Assembly: GCF_000620785.1 (NCBI RefSeq)
Contig: NZ_JIAI01000007.1
Span: 186,001 to 250,000 of the forward strand
Source of the DNA: Actinospineispora acaciae DSM 45401
Lineage (GTDB): Bacteria; Actinomycetota; Actinomycetes; Mycobacteriales; Pseudonocardiaceae
Direction: 5' to 3'
DNA: 64,000 nt
In this document: positions 56,374-64,000 of the stretch, piece by piece
Layout of the letters: every line of letters begins with the position of its first letter
How positions within the stretch are numbered: the stretch's first letter is position 1
Program-made: the position numbers and the translations under genes
Notes under the pieces: model-generated
What the model was told of the DNA's origin: nothing
Seen by the model: only the letters and a program-made list of their open reading frames with translations
Database searches by the model: none

Positions 56374-58281
56374 GTGCCTGTTCGGCGGGGTTCAGGGAAG
56401 CTCACGGACGCCTGGCTCGGGGCGAACTTCTGGTCGCGGACCGGGGGGCCGTTGATGTGGCGCAACTACGACCCCGGCGTGGTCCGGGACGAGCTGCGGG
56501 TGCTGGCCGAGCACGGGCTGCGGCAGACCCGCTCGTTCTTCTACTGGCCGGACTTCCACCCGGAGCCGGGCCGGGTGGACACCGCGAAGGTCGAGCTGTT
56601 CCGGGACTTCCTGGACGCGCACCGCGAGCTGGGCATGGGTTCGATCCCGACGTTCATCGTCGGGCACATGTCGGGTGAGAACTGGGATCCACAGTGGCGG
56701 GCGGACAAGGACCTGTACGCGGACGTCTGGCTGGTCGGACGGCAGGCCTGGTTCATCGAGAAGATGGTGCGCGCGCTGCACGAGCACCCGGCGGTGGCCG
56801 GCTGGCTGATCAGCAACGAGATGCCGATCTACGGGCGGCGGCGCGGCGAGCCGGAGGCCCCGACGGCGCAGGTCACGGCGTGGGCGACGCTGATGGTCCA
56901 GGCGGTGCGGGCCGGCGGCGGGCACCAGCCGGTGTCCCTGGGCGACGGCGCCTGGGGCATCGAGGTGACCGGCGAGGACAACGGATACTCCATCAGGGAG
57001 ACGGCCGAGCTGGTGGACTTCGTGGGCCCGCACGTCTACCAGATGGAGACCGACCGGATCCGCCAGCACCTGGCCGCCGCGTTCGCCTGCGAGATGGCGG
57101 CGGTTGCCGGCAAGCCGGTGATCCTGGAGGAGTTCGGGCTGTCCAGCGACTTCGTGTCCGCGACCAACCAGGCCCACCACTACCGCCAGCAACTGCACAA
57201 CTCGCTGCTCGCCGGCGCCACCGGCTGGCTGGCCTGGAACAACACCGACTACGACAACCTCGCGCACCAGGACCCGTACCGCCACCACCCGTTCGAGATG
57301 CACTTCGGGATCACCACCAACACCGGCGAGCCCAAACCGCCGCTGCTGGAGCTGCGCGAGTTCGCCCGCATCCTGGACCGGGTGGACTTCGTCAACACCC
57401 GTAGGGAGGACGCCGACGCCGCGCTGGTGGTCACCTCGTACGCCGAGCGCGACTACCCCGTGTCCAACGCCGCCGACCGTGCCCTCGCCGTCCGCACCCT
57501 GCGCCAGGGTTATGTGGCCGCCCGCGAGGCCAGCCTGCCGGTGGCGTTCTCCCGCGAGGAGGACGGGCTGGACGGTGATGCGCGCCTTTACCTGCTGCCG
57601 TGCGTGCGACAACTCCTGGCCCCGACCTGGGAGCGGCTCGGCGAGTTCGCGGACGGCGGGGCGACGGTGTACCTGTCGTTCTGCTCCGGCGAGCACGGAC
57701 TGCACCGGGCGTTCTGGCACGCCGGGCTGAACGAGATGTTCGGGGTGGAGCACGAGCTGGCGTACGGGCTGGTCGACCCGATCGTCGAGGACGTCATCGA
57801 GCTGGAGTTCGTCGAGGACTTCGGCGGAATCGCGGCCGGGGAGGTGCTGCGGTTCGCGTCGGGCGGTAACGAGCACGGACGGGCGTTCTTGCCGGTGACT
57901 CCGAGGGGCGCGAAGGTGGTGGCGGTGGACGGGCACGGGCGGCCGGCTTTGTTGCGGCATCGTGCCGGCGACGGGGAGACGGTGTTGTGCACGTATCCGC
58001 TGGAGTACCTGGCGGCGACGCGGGCCGCGGTGAACCCGGAGCCGACGTACCGGATCTACGACGCCCTGGCCAGGGAGGCCGGGGTGCGGCGCCCGCTGGT
58101 GGTGGACGACCCACGGGTGTTCACCGACACGCTGGTGCACGCCGACGGGCGGCGGTTCGGCTGGCTGGTCAGCCAGCACGCTGAGGAGGTCACGGTGAGC
58201 CCGGTCGGTGACGCCGAGCGGACGGTGACGCTGGAGCCGTACGGGGTGCGGGTGTTCGAGCTGTTCGGGGAGGCGACATGA
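56374..58281 (+). CDS. Glycoside hydrolase with a GH5-like TIM barrel (beta-mannanase/cellulase type)
   Basis: 635 aa, no signal peptide, so cytoplasmic. The first 340 residues form a clan-A-type barrel: general acid Glu in WLISNEMP, later [11 protein letters not shown] with the nucleophile Glu, and a [11 protein letters not shown] substrate loop. Residues 360-635 look like the glutamine-amidotransferase-like and beta-sandwich domains seen behind some GH5/GH42 enzymes ([36 protein letters not shown]). GTG 56374 has AAAGGAGG 3 bases upstream. It probably trims oligosaccharides brought in by the importer; linkage not predictable with certainty. Confidence 0.8.
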   Translation: MPVRRGSGKLTDAWLGANFWSRTGGPLMWRNYDPGVVRDELRVLAEHGLRQTRSFFYWPDFHPEPGRVDTAKVELFRDFLDAHRELGMGSIPTFIVGHMSGENWDPQWRADKDLYADVWLVGRQAWFIEKMVRALHEHPAVAGWLISNEMPIYGRRRGEPEAPTAQVTAWATLMVQAVRAGGGHQPVSLGDGAWGIEVTGEDNGYSIRETAELVDFVGPHVYQMETDRIRQHLAAAFACEMAAVAGKPVILEEFGLSSDFVSATNQAHHYRQQLHNSLLAGATGWLAWNNTDYDNLAHQDPYRHHPFEMHFGITTNTGEPKPPLLELREFARILDRVDFVNTRREDADAALVVTSYAERDYPVSNAADRALAVRTLRQGYVAAREASLPVAFSREEDGLDGDARLYLLPCVRQLLAPTWERLGEFADGGATVYLSFCSGEHGLHRAFWHAGLNEMFGVEHELAYGLVDPIVEDVIELEFVEDFGGIAAGEVLRFASGGNEHGRAFLPVTPRGAKVVAVDGHGRPALLRHRAGDGETVLCTYPLEYLAATRAAVNPEPTYRIYDALAREAGVRRPLVVDDPRVFTDTLVHADGRRFGWLVSQHAEEVTVSPVGDAERTVTLEPYGVRVFELFGEAT

Positions 58282-59636
58282 GCGAGCTGAGGTTTCCTGA
58301 CGGGTTCCTGTGGGGTGCGGCGACGGCGTCGTACCAGATCGAGGGCGCCGTGCACGAGGACGGACGCGGCCGCTCCATCTGGGACACGTTCGCGCACACC
58401 CCCGGCAGGACGGCGCGCGGCGACACCGGCGACGTGGCCTGCGACCACTACCACCGCTACCGCGAGGACGTGGCGCTCATGCGCGAGCTCGGGCTCGGGG
58501 CGTACCGGTTCTCGGTGGCCTGGCCGAGGATCCAGCCGGACGGCAAGGGCCCGGCGAACCCCGCCGGCCTGGACTTCTACCAGCGCCTGGTGGACGAGCT
58601 GCTGGCGGGCGGCATCACCCCGTGCGTGACGCTCTACCACTGGGACCTGCCACAGGCGCTGGAGGACGCCGGCGGCTGGCGGGCGCGCGAGACCGCCGAG
58701 CGGTTCGCAGAGTACGCGACGCTGGTGCACGCCGCGCTGGCCGACCGGGTCCCGATGTGGATCACGCTGAACGAGCCGTACTGCTCGGCGTTCGTGGGCT
58801 ACGCCGAGGGCCGTCACGCCCCCGGCGCCCGGGAGGGGCACGGCGCACTGGCCGCCGCACACCACCTCCTGGTCGGGCACGGCCTGGCGCTGCGGGCGCT
58901 ACGGGAACAGCGGCGCGGCGACGAACGGCTCGGTCTCACGCTGAACCTCAACCACGTGCGGCCGGCCACCTCCGATCCGGCCGACGTCGCGGCGGCGGGA
59001 CGCGCCGAGCTGCTCTACAACCGGGTGTTCACCGACCCCGTTCTGGCCGCGCGCTGGCCGGACGGCGAACGCGAGCTGTGGTCGTCCATCACCGACTTCT
59101 CGTTCCGCCGCGACGGCGACCTGGATCTGATCGGCCAGCCGCTGGACTTCCTGGGCCTGAACAACTACTTCCCGTCCTACGCCAAGCACGCCCCCACCGC
59201 CGACGAGGACCCGGCGCACCGGGCGGCCACCGACATCGACATGCTGGAGAACCCGCCCGCCGAGCTGCCCCGCACCGCGATGGGCTGGCCGGTGGAGCCG
59301 GACGGCCTCGGCCGGCTGCTGCGCTGGCTGCGCGACGAGTACCCGGGGCTGCCGCCGATCCACATCACCGAGAACGGCAGCGCCTACCCGGACACTCCCG
59401 GCGTCGACGACACGGCCCGGGTGGCGTACCTGGACAGCCACCTGCGCGCGGTGCGGGCCGCGATCGAGGACGGGGTGGACGTGCGCGGCTACTTCTGCTG
59501 GACGCTCATGGACAACTTCGAGTGGGCATACGGTTACACAAAGCGATTCGGCCTGGTATACGTCGACTACCCGACGCAGCGGCGCATCCCCAAAGCTAGC
59601 TTCCGCTGGTATCGGGAGCTGATCGCCCGCTGCTAG
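58278..59636 (+). CDS. GH1-family beta-glucosidase
   Basis: 452 aa, classical GH1: N-terminal [31 protein letters not shown], acid/base Glu in [10 protein letters not shown], nucleophile Glu in ITENGSAY, and [20 protein letters not shown] at the C-terminus. Hydrolyses beta-glucosides (or related beta-glycosides) in the cytoplasm. ATG overlaps the preceding glycosidase stop (ATGA, 58278-58281), so both enzymes work on the same imported substrate. Confidence 0.95.
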   Translation: MSELRFPDGFLWGAATASYQIEGAVHEDGRGRSIWDTFAHTPGRTARGDTGDVACDHYHRYREDVALMRELGLGAYRFSVAWPRIQPDGKGPANPAGLDFYQRLVDELLAGGITPCVTLYHWDLPQALEDAGGWRARETAERFAEYATLVHAALADRVPMWITLNEPYCSAFVGYAEGRHAPGAREGHGALAAAHHLLVGHGLALRALREQRRGDERLGLTLNLNHVRPATSDPADVAAAGRAELLYNRVFTDPVLAARWPDGERELWSSITDFSFRRDGDLDLIGQPLDFLGLNNYFPSYAKHAPTADEDPAHRAATDIDMLENPPAELPRTAMGWPVEPDGLGRLLRWLRDEYPGLPPIHITENGSAYPDTPGVDDTARVAYLDSHLRAVRAAIEDGVDVRGYFCWTLMDNFEWAYGYTKRFGLVYVDYPTQRRIPKASFRWYRELIARC

Positions 59637-59649
59637 AGAGGCGTATGCC

Positions 59650-61086
59650 GTGAGCCGAGAACGGATCGAGCGACGGTCCATCGACGTCATCCCCGACGAC
59701 GAACGGCACGGCTCGCCGCGCAACCAGTTCACCCTCTGGTTCGGGGCGAACATGCAGATCACGGCGATCGTGGACGGCGCGCTGGCGGTGGCGTTCGGCG
59801 CCGACGCGCTGTGGGCGATGATCGGGCTGCTGATCGGCAACCTGGCCGGCGGCGCGGTGATGGCGCTGCACTCCGCCCAGGGGCCGCGCCTCGGGCTGCC
59901 GCAGATGATCTCCAGCCGGGCCCAGTTCGGGGTGTACGGCGCGGTGGTGCCGCTGGTCATGGTGGTGCTCATGTACCTGGGCTTCGCCGCGACCGGCACC
60001 GTGCTCGGCGGCCAGGCCATCGTCGGCATCGTCGGCGGCGACACGCCCGCGGTCGGCATCGTGCTGTTCGGCCTGCTCACCGCGATCGTGGCCACCCTCG
60101 GCTACCGCTACATCCACGTGATGGGCCGGGTGGCCACCGTGGTCGGCATCCTCGGCTTCGCCTACCTGGCCGTCCGGTTGCTCACCGGCTACGACATGGG
60201 CTCGCTGATCGGCGTCAAGCCGTTCGAGGCGCCGACCTTCCTGCTCGCCATAGCGCTCGGCGCGGGCTGGCAGCTCACCTACGGCCCCTACGTCGCCGAC
60301 TACTCCCGCTACCTGCCCCGCGACACCCCCAAGCGCGCCACCTTCCACTGCACGCTGTGGGGCAGCGTGCTCGGCTCGCAGTGGTCGATGTGCTTCGGCG
60401 CGCTCATGGCGGCCATTCCCGCCTCCGCCGGCGGCAACTTCCTCAAGTCGCAGGTCCCGTTCCTGGGCCAGCTCGGCGGGGGCGGCGCCATCGCGGTGGC
60501 CATCTACCTCGTGATCATCATCGGCAAGCTCACGGTGAACTGCCTGAACGCCTACGGCGGGTTCATGTCCCTGCTGACCACCGTCACCGCCGTCACCCGC
60601 GCCACCCGCGTCTCCCAGGCCGGCCGGGTGGCGTTCATCGGCCTGTTCATCGTCGTCGCCGTCCTCATCGCGCTACTGTCCACCGAGCACTTCCTGACCA
60701 ACTTCCGCAACTTCGTGCTGGTCCTGCTCATGGTCTTCACCCCGTGGAGCGCGGTGAACCTGGTCGACTACTACCTGGTGTCCGCCGAGCGCGTGGACGT
60801 GCCCGCGCTCTACGACCCGGACGGCCGCTACGGCCGCTGGAACGCCCCGGCCCTGGTCTCGTACGCGATCGGCATCGGCATCCAGATCCCGTTCCTGGCC
60901 CAGAGCCTCTACACCGGCCCGATCACCGAACTGCTCGGCGGCGCCGACATCTCCTGGCTGGTCGGCCTGCTCGTGACCGCGGCCATCTACTACCCGTGGG
61001 CCAAACGCACGGCCAACCCACCGGCGGAGATGATCTACGCGGCGCCGGAGACGGCCGAGGTGGGTGAGGGCGCACGCAGCGATTGA
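59650..61086 (+). CDS. NCS1-family purine/cytosine permease
   Basis: 478 aa, twelve membrane segments. NQFTLWFGANMQITAIVDGALAVAFG and GPRLGLPQMISSRAQFGVYGAVVPLVMVVLMYLGF are the NCS1 signatures (first helices and substrate site), with YVADYSRYLP near helix 6. GTG 59650 lies 13 bp after the GH1 stop, so it could be read from the sugar operon although it transports nucleobases or related compounds. A second NCS1 gene starts at 63004. A strong hairpin follows its stop. Confidence 0.9.
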   Translation: MSRERIERRSIDVIPDDERHGSPRNQFTLWFGANMQITAIVDGALAVAFGADALWAMIGLLIGNLAGGAVMALHSAQGPRLGLPQMISSRAQFGVYGAVVPLVMVVLMYLGFAATGTVLGGQAIVGIVGGDTPAVGIVLFGLLTAIVATLGYRYIHVMGRVATVVGILGFAYLAVRLLTGYDMGSLIGVKPFEAPTFLLAIALGAGWQLTYGPYVADYSRYLPRDTPKRATFHCTLWGSVLGSQWSMCFGALMAAIPASAGGNFLKSQVPFLGQLGGGGAIAVAIYLVIIIGKLTVNCLNAYGGFMSLLTTVTAVTRATRVSQAGRVAFIGLFIVVAVLIALLSTEHFLTNFRNFVLVLLMVFTPWSAVNLVDYYLVSAERVDVPALYDPDGRYGRWNAPALVSYAIGIGIQIPFLAQSLYTGPITELLGGADISWLVGLLVTAAIYYPWAKRTANPPAEMIYAAPETAEVGEGARSD

Positions 61087-61088
61087 CG

Positions 61089-61124
61089 AAAATGTCATGA
61101 AACCGGCCCGGTCACGACATTTTT
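61089..61124 (+). terminator. Rho-independent terminator after the NCS1 gene
   Basis: AAAATGTC (61089-61096) pairs with GACATTTT (61116-61123), with an inner ACCGG/CCGGT stem, and the 3' arm ends in a run of five T. It closes the LacI-operon/NCS1 transcription unit. Confidence 0.8.
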
Positions 61125-61175
61125 GGCAATCGCGCGCGGGGGGCTTGCTGTACTCCCGGCTAGCACGATTGTCCG

Positions 61176-61418
61176 GTGACGGATTCGCGGAGCGCGGAGC
61201 TGGACCGGACGATCGCGGTGATCCACGATCTGTTGGCCGACTGGTCGGACGGGCCACCGGAGCACTGGGAGAACGCCTCGGTGCCGCGCTACCTGGAGGC
61301 ACTGGCCGCCCGGCTGGGGAGCTGTGATGGCTTCTACGCCAACCAGGGCGAACCCGTCCCTTGGAACGGCTGGGAGGTCCTGCGGGAGGCGATCCAGGCC
61401 GCCGCCATCTACGAGTAG
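61176..61418 (+). CDS. Small hypothetical protein (DUF7660-like)
   Basis: 80 aa from GTG 61176: acidic, with WSDGPPEHWENASVPRYLEALAARLG, a GFYANQGEPVPWNGWEVLREAIQAAAIYE ending and several conserved-looking Trp residues. The W..L..A...A..YE ending recalls DUF7660-type proteins (from memory, moderate). No ribosome site is evident. Its 3' end overlaps by 10 bp with the presumed minus-strand gene fragment at 61409. Confidence 0.6.
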   Translation: MTDSRSAELDRTIAVIHDLLADWSDGPPEHWENASVPRYLEALAARLGSCDGFYANQGEPVPWNGWEVLREAIQAAAIYE

Positions 61419-61600
61419 TCGCGGTGCCGTCGTCGCAGGCTCGGGTACTTGAGCCAGCCGTTCGCGGCGACCTGCCGGTCGTCGGACAGATGCGGCACCT
61501 CCTGGCGTTGGCCCTTGACGAACAGCGACTCGGGATGGCGCTCGCCGGGGGTGTCGAGCCGGTACCACTTCAGTCGCAGGTACGACCGGTCTGCTCTTTT
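61409..61600 (-). pseudogene. Probable 3' fragment of a minus-strand gene
   Basis: Reading from about 61600 down to a TAG at 61409-61411 gives 60 codons with a strongly coding pattern (nearly all third positions G or C) and a plausible protein: KWYRLDTPGERHPESLFVKG, then ANGWLKYPSLRRRHRDYS. No ATG, GTG or TTG lies at its upstream end, and coding bias fades near 61600, just before the XRE gene starts in the other direction. It looks like the tail of a gene whose front was lost when the XRE gene arrived. I do not recognise the family. Confidence 0.4.
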
Positions 61601-61614
61601 GGGAGACTTCTGGA

Positions 61615-62787
61615 ATGGCCTCAGGTAGCGCAGGCGGGGAACGGGTTGCGGTTCTTCGCAAGGCGCGTGGCTTGACGCAAACCGCGCTGGCGCGCCGGGC
61701 CGGAATCTCGACGTCGCTGCTGAGCAAGATCGAGGTCGGCGACCGCACGTTGTCCCCGGAGGTTGCAGCCGCGATCGCCCAGGCGCTGAGGATGACGCTC
61801 GGGGCGCTCTACGGAGAAGCCGAACTCTCCGAGGACCAGAGCGTGCGCCTCGAACACCTGCGCACCGCCGTGCGTCGCTTCGACATTCCCGACCAGACCG
61901 CCGTGCCCGAGGAGGCTGGACTGCGCGGCGAGCTGGACCGTGCGGTGAGCCTCCGGGAGCACGCCGCACTAGACGAGCTGCTACGAATGCTGCCCGGCCT
62001 GCTGACCCGCGCTACGACCTATGCGCATGCGGTCGTCAGCTCGACGGGATGGGCGATGCTTGCCGATGTGTACAGCGTCGTCTACGCCCTGGCGGCACGG
62101 CATCGCTGGATGGATCTGGTCGAGATCGCCCCCGCACGGCAAGCATGGGCGGCCGCCCAGCAACCGAATCCTTTGGTCGCCGTCTGCGCTGGGCGCGACC
62201 GCGCCGGCACATTTCTCAACTGCGGAGACTTCGACGGCGGGCTGACGGTGGTCGACAGGGCAATCATGGCCGCCGAGTCCACCCTGTCCGGGCCGGACAA
62301 GGCGTTCGCCGCCGGTACGTTGCACCTTCGCGGCATGACCCTCGCGGGACGGCTCAATGACCGACACTTGGCACAGCGGCACATCCGTGCGGCGTGGGCA
62401 GCCGCAACGGAGTTCCCGAACGACGTGCGGCTGCACAACCAGATCTTCGGACCAGCCAACACCGCCACCCATGTTCTGGCCACCGAGGGCGATCTCGGTC
62501 GACCGCGTGAGGTGGTCCGCCTGGCAGACGAGCTGGCGAGCGGAGAAATCCGGCTACTGCCCCCTACCCGGCTGGGGCCGGTGCACATCAACACCGCCCG
62601 TGCCCGGTTGGATCTCGGTGATCGTGACGGGGCGGAGGACTCGCTGCTCGATGCATGGGCTGTCGCCCCTCAGATGGCGCGCATCCATCCGATGAGCCTG
62701 GAGGTGCTACGCGTACTGATCTCGCTGCACCGTCGGAGCAGCCCTCGTCTGGTCAAGCTGGCCCGACAGGCCGGGATCAATCTCTAG
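61615..62787 (+). CDS. XRE-family regulator with C-terminal TPR-like domain
   Basis: 390 aa. Residues 10-70 are a Cro/CI-type helix-turn-helix (VAVLRKARGLTQTALARRAGISTSLLSKIEVGDRTLSPEVAAAIAQAL). The rest is helical, alternating short and long helices as in tetratricopeptide-like regulators of actinomycetes (DRAGTFLNCGDFDGGLTVVDRAI, ARLDLGDRDGAEDSLLDAW). Third codon positions are clearly less GC-rich than in the flanking permease genes (GTT, CTT, TCA, GGT are frequent), which suggests acquisition from outside. ATG 61615 with GGGAG upstream. Partner protein not evident. Confidence 0.82.
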   Translation: MASGSAGGERVAVLRKARGLTQTALARRAGISTSLLSKIEVGDRTLSPEVAAAIAQALRMTLGALYGEAELSEDQSVRLEHLRTAVRRFDIPDQTAVPEEAGLRGELDRAVSLREHAALDELLRMLPGLLTRATTYAHAVVSSTGWAMLADVYSVVYALAARHRWMDLVEIAPARQAWAAAQQPNPLVAVCAGRDRAGTFLNCGDFDGGLTVVDRAIMAAESTLSGPDKAFAAGTLHLRGMTLAGRLNDRHLAQRHIRAAWAAATEFPNDVRLHNQIFGPANTATHVLATEGDLGRPREVVRLADELASGEIRLLPPTRLGPVHINTARARLDLGDRDGAEDSLLDAWAVAPQMARIHPMSLEVLRVLISLHRRSSPRLVKLARQAGINL

Positions 62788-62973
62788 GCTCCCGCCTGTC
62801 TCTCAACGCCCATGAGTGACGCAGAGTAGGCGGCGCCACGGGGAGTGACCAGCTTGGCCGACCCGCGAGCGGCCATTCCGGCCCGCGATGCACATTGCAC
62901 TGTTCTACCGCGCGCACCTGACAGATTGCCTCGTGACCCGCGCCTCACCAGCGCCTACCGTTCAGCGTCAACG

Positions 62974-62989
62974 GTGACATCGGCGTCAC
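62974..62989. promoter_or_regulatory. Inverted repeat upstream of the second NCS1 gene
   Basis: GTGAC-ATCGGC-GTCAC lies 14 bp before the ATG at 63004 and ends just before its GAGGAGG ribosome site. It could be an operator or a small hairpin affecting initiation. The rest of the 216-bp gap 62788-63003 shows nothing I can interpret. Confidence 0.35.
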
Positions 62990-63003
62990 GAGGAGGTCGC
63001 GCC

Positions 63004-64000
63004 ATGGGCAGCGTCGGGCACGTGGGGGTCGACGACTACGCGCTGGCACGGGTGCCGGCGGAGCAGCGGTACTCCTGGTGGACGGTCGCTGTGCAGCGGT
63101 TCGGCCAGGTGTCGGCGTTGAGCCAGTTCCTGTTGGGCTCGACGGTCGGGTTCGGCATGACGTTCTGGGGTGCGTTCTGGGCGTTCACGCTGGGGTCGGT
63201 GGTGTTGGAGCTGGTGTCCATCGGGGTCGGGGTGATCGGCGCGCGCGAGGGGCTGCAGACCTCGGTGCTGACCCGGTGGACGGGGTTCGGGCAGGGCGGC
63301 AGCGCGCTGATCGGGGTGGCCATCGGGGTCAGCCTGATCGGCTGGTTCGGCGTGCAGTCCGCGGTGTCGGCGGAGGGCCTGGTCAGGCTGATCGGGGTGC
63401 TGCCGGTGTGGGCGTGGGCGCTGGTGTTCGGGCTGGCGGTGACGTTCATCGTGCTGTGGGGGTTCGCCTCCATGAAGTGGGTGGCGTACCTGACGGTGCC
63501 GGCGTTCCTGGTGCTGGTGGGCTGGTCCATGTCTCGCGGGCTGCTGTCACATCCGATCGGGCAGCTGGTGGCCTCCGCCCCGGCGGGTCCGTCCATGTCG
63601 CTGCTGGAGGGCACCACACTGGTGGCCGGCGGGTTCATCGTGGGCGCCGTGATCACCCCGGACATGACCAGGTTCAACCGCGGCGCCGCCGACGTGGTGA
63701 AGCAGACGGTGCTGGGCTTCACCGTCGGGGAGTACCTGATCGGGCTGTCCGGGGTGCTGCTGGCGCACGCCGTCAGGTCCGACGACGTGATCACGATCGT
63801 GACGTCGTCGGTGGGCTGGGTCGGCACGCTGGTGATCATCCTGGGCACGTTGAAGATCAACGACTGGAACCTCTACAGCTCCGGGCTGGGCGTGGTGAAC
63901 TTCGTGTCCACCGTGTTCGGCAGGCGGGTGGACCGGGCGCTGGCCACGCTGCTGCTCGGCGTGGTGGGCAGCCTGCTCGCCGCCGGCGGCATCCTGGAGC
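63004..64000 (+). CDS. NCS1-family cytosine/purine permease (CodB-like), N-terminal part
   Basis: An open frame from ATG 63004, preceded by GAGGAGG, runs to the window end (332 codons). It starts MGSVGHVGVDDYALARVPAEQRYSWW, followed by SQFLLGSTVGFGMTFWGAFWAFTLGSVVLE and eight or more further membrane segments, with GGFIVGAVITPDMTRFNR in the region of helix 6. The YSWW..AVQRFGQ..ALSQF opening and PDMTRF are typical of CodB-type cytosine permeases. It is a different subgroup from the NCS1 gene at 59650. C-terminus and neighbours are outside the window. Confidence 0.85.
   Translation, partial: MGSVGHVGVDDYALARVPAEQRYSWWTVAVQRFGQVSALSQFLLGSTVGFGMTFWGAFWAFTLGSVVLELVSIGVGVIGAREGLQTSVLTRWTGFGQGGSALIGVAIGVSLIGWFGVQSAVSAEGLVRLIGVLPVWAWALVFGLAVTFIVLWGFASMKWVAYLTVPAFLVLVGWSMSRGLLSHPIGQLVASAPAGPSMSLLEGTTLVAGGFIVGAVITPDMTRFNRGAADVVKQTVLGFTVGEYLIGLSGVLLAHAVRSDDVITIVTSSVGWVGTLVIILGTLKINDWNLYSSGLGVVNFVSTVFGRRVDRALATLLLGVVGSLLAAGGILE

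Overview
The window is dense, very high-GC actinomycete chromosome with many GTG starts, ATGA/GTGA-type start-stop overlaps, a DUF574-type methyltransferase, DUF222/HNH and XRE-type genes, and sugar ABC importers without their own ATPase. A member of the Pseudonocardiales (Lentzea/Saccharothrix/Actinosynnema type) is my best guess, but nothing here fixes the genus. I found no rRNA, tRNA, CRISPR array, origin or complete transposase, and no gene-free stretch above 300 bases.

Layout. 0-2.5 kb: a MoxR/DUF58/DUF4129 operon (minus). 2.6-17.5 kb: a catabolic region. A seven-gene minus-strand operon (aryl-CoA ligase, FAD oxidoreductase, flavin monooxygenase, isatin-hydrolase-like cyclase, benzoylformate-decarboxylase-like ThDP enzyme, GNAT, methyltransferase) lies next to a 2-aminobenzoyl-CoA/salicylyl-CoA monooxygenase-reductase fusion. 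That fusion is divergent from an SDR-RidA pair; a PaaX-type regulator follows, then a frameshifted F420-type oxidoreductase and a nitronate monooxygenase. Together these suggest isatin (2-aminobenzoylformate) to anthranilate to 2-aminobenzoyl-CoA breakdown. 18.4-21.5 kb: a cobalamin riboswitch, a 14-codon leader ORF and a BtuCDF-type importer. 21.8-32 kb: mixed genes, namely an unknown 595-aa protein, an esterase lipoprotein, a NarL-type two-component pair, an ArsR-SRPBCC module with a twin operator, VOC and MFS genes, and an HNH endonuclease whose start codon sits inside a LexA box. 31.7-48.7 kb: aerobic cobalamin synthesis genes (cobM, cobIJ fusion, cobG, cobN) flank an IclR-associated sugar operon (RbsABC-type importer, lactonase-like amidohydrolase, KDPG-type aldolase, KDG-type kinase). 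48.7-51.9 kb: a TetR operon and tsaD. 52-59.6 kb: a LacI-controlled oligosaccharide importer with two glycosidases. 59.6-64 kb: two NCS1 permeases flanking a small island with an XRE regulator and a likely broken gene.

Three families of short repeats cut across the gene content. (1) A 46-bp perfect palindrome (three copies) holds stop codons in all six frames and serves as the actual stop region of neighbouring genes. (2) MITE-like elements (two copies) have CTAG-ended inverted repeats and a shared internal hairpin. (3) A 2x22-bp tandem repeat (three copies) occurs once in frame inside cobN. These repeats and the isatin/anthranilate locus are the parts I consider most worth following up.
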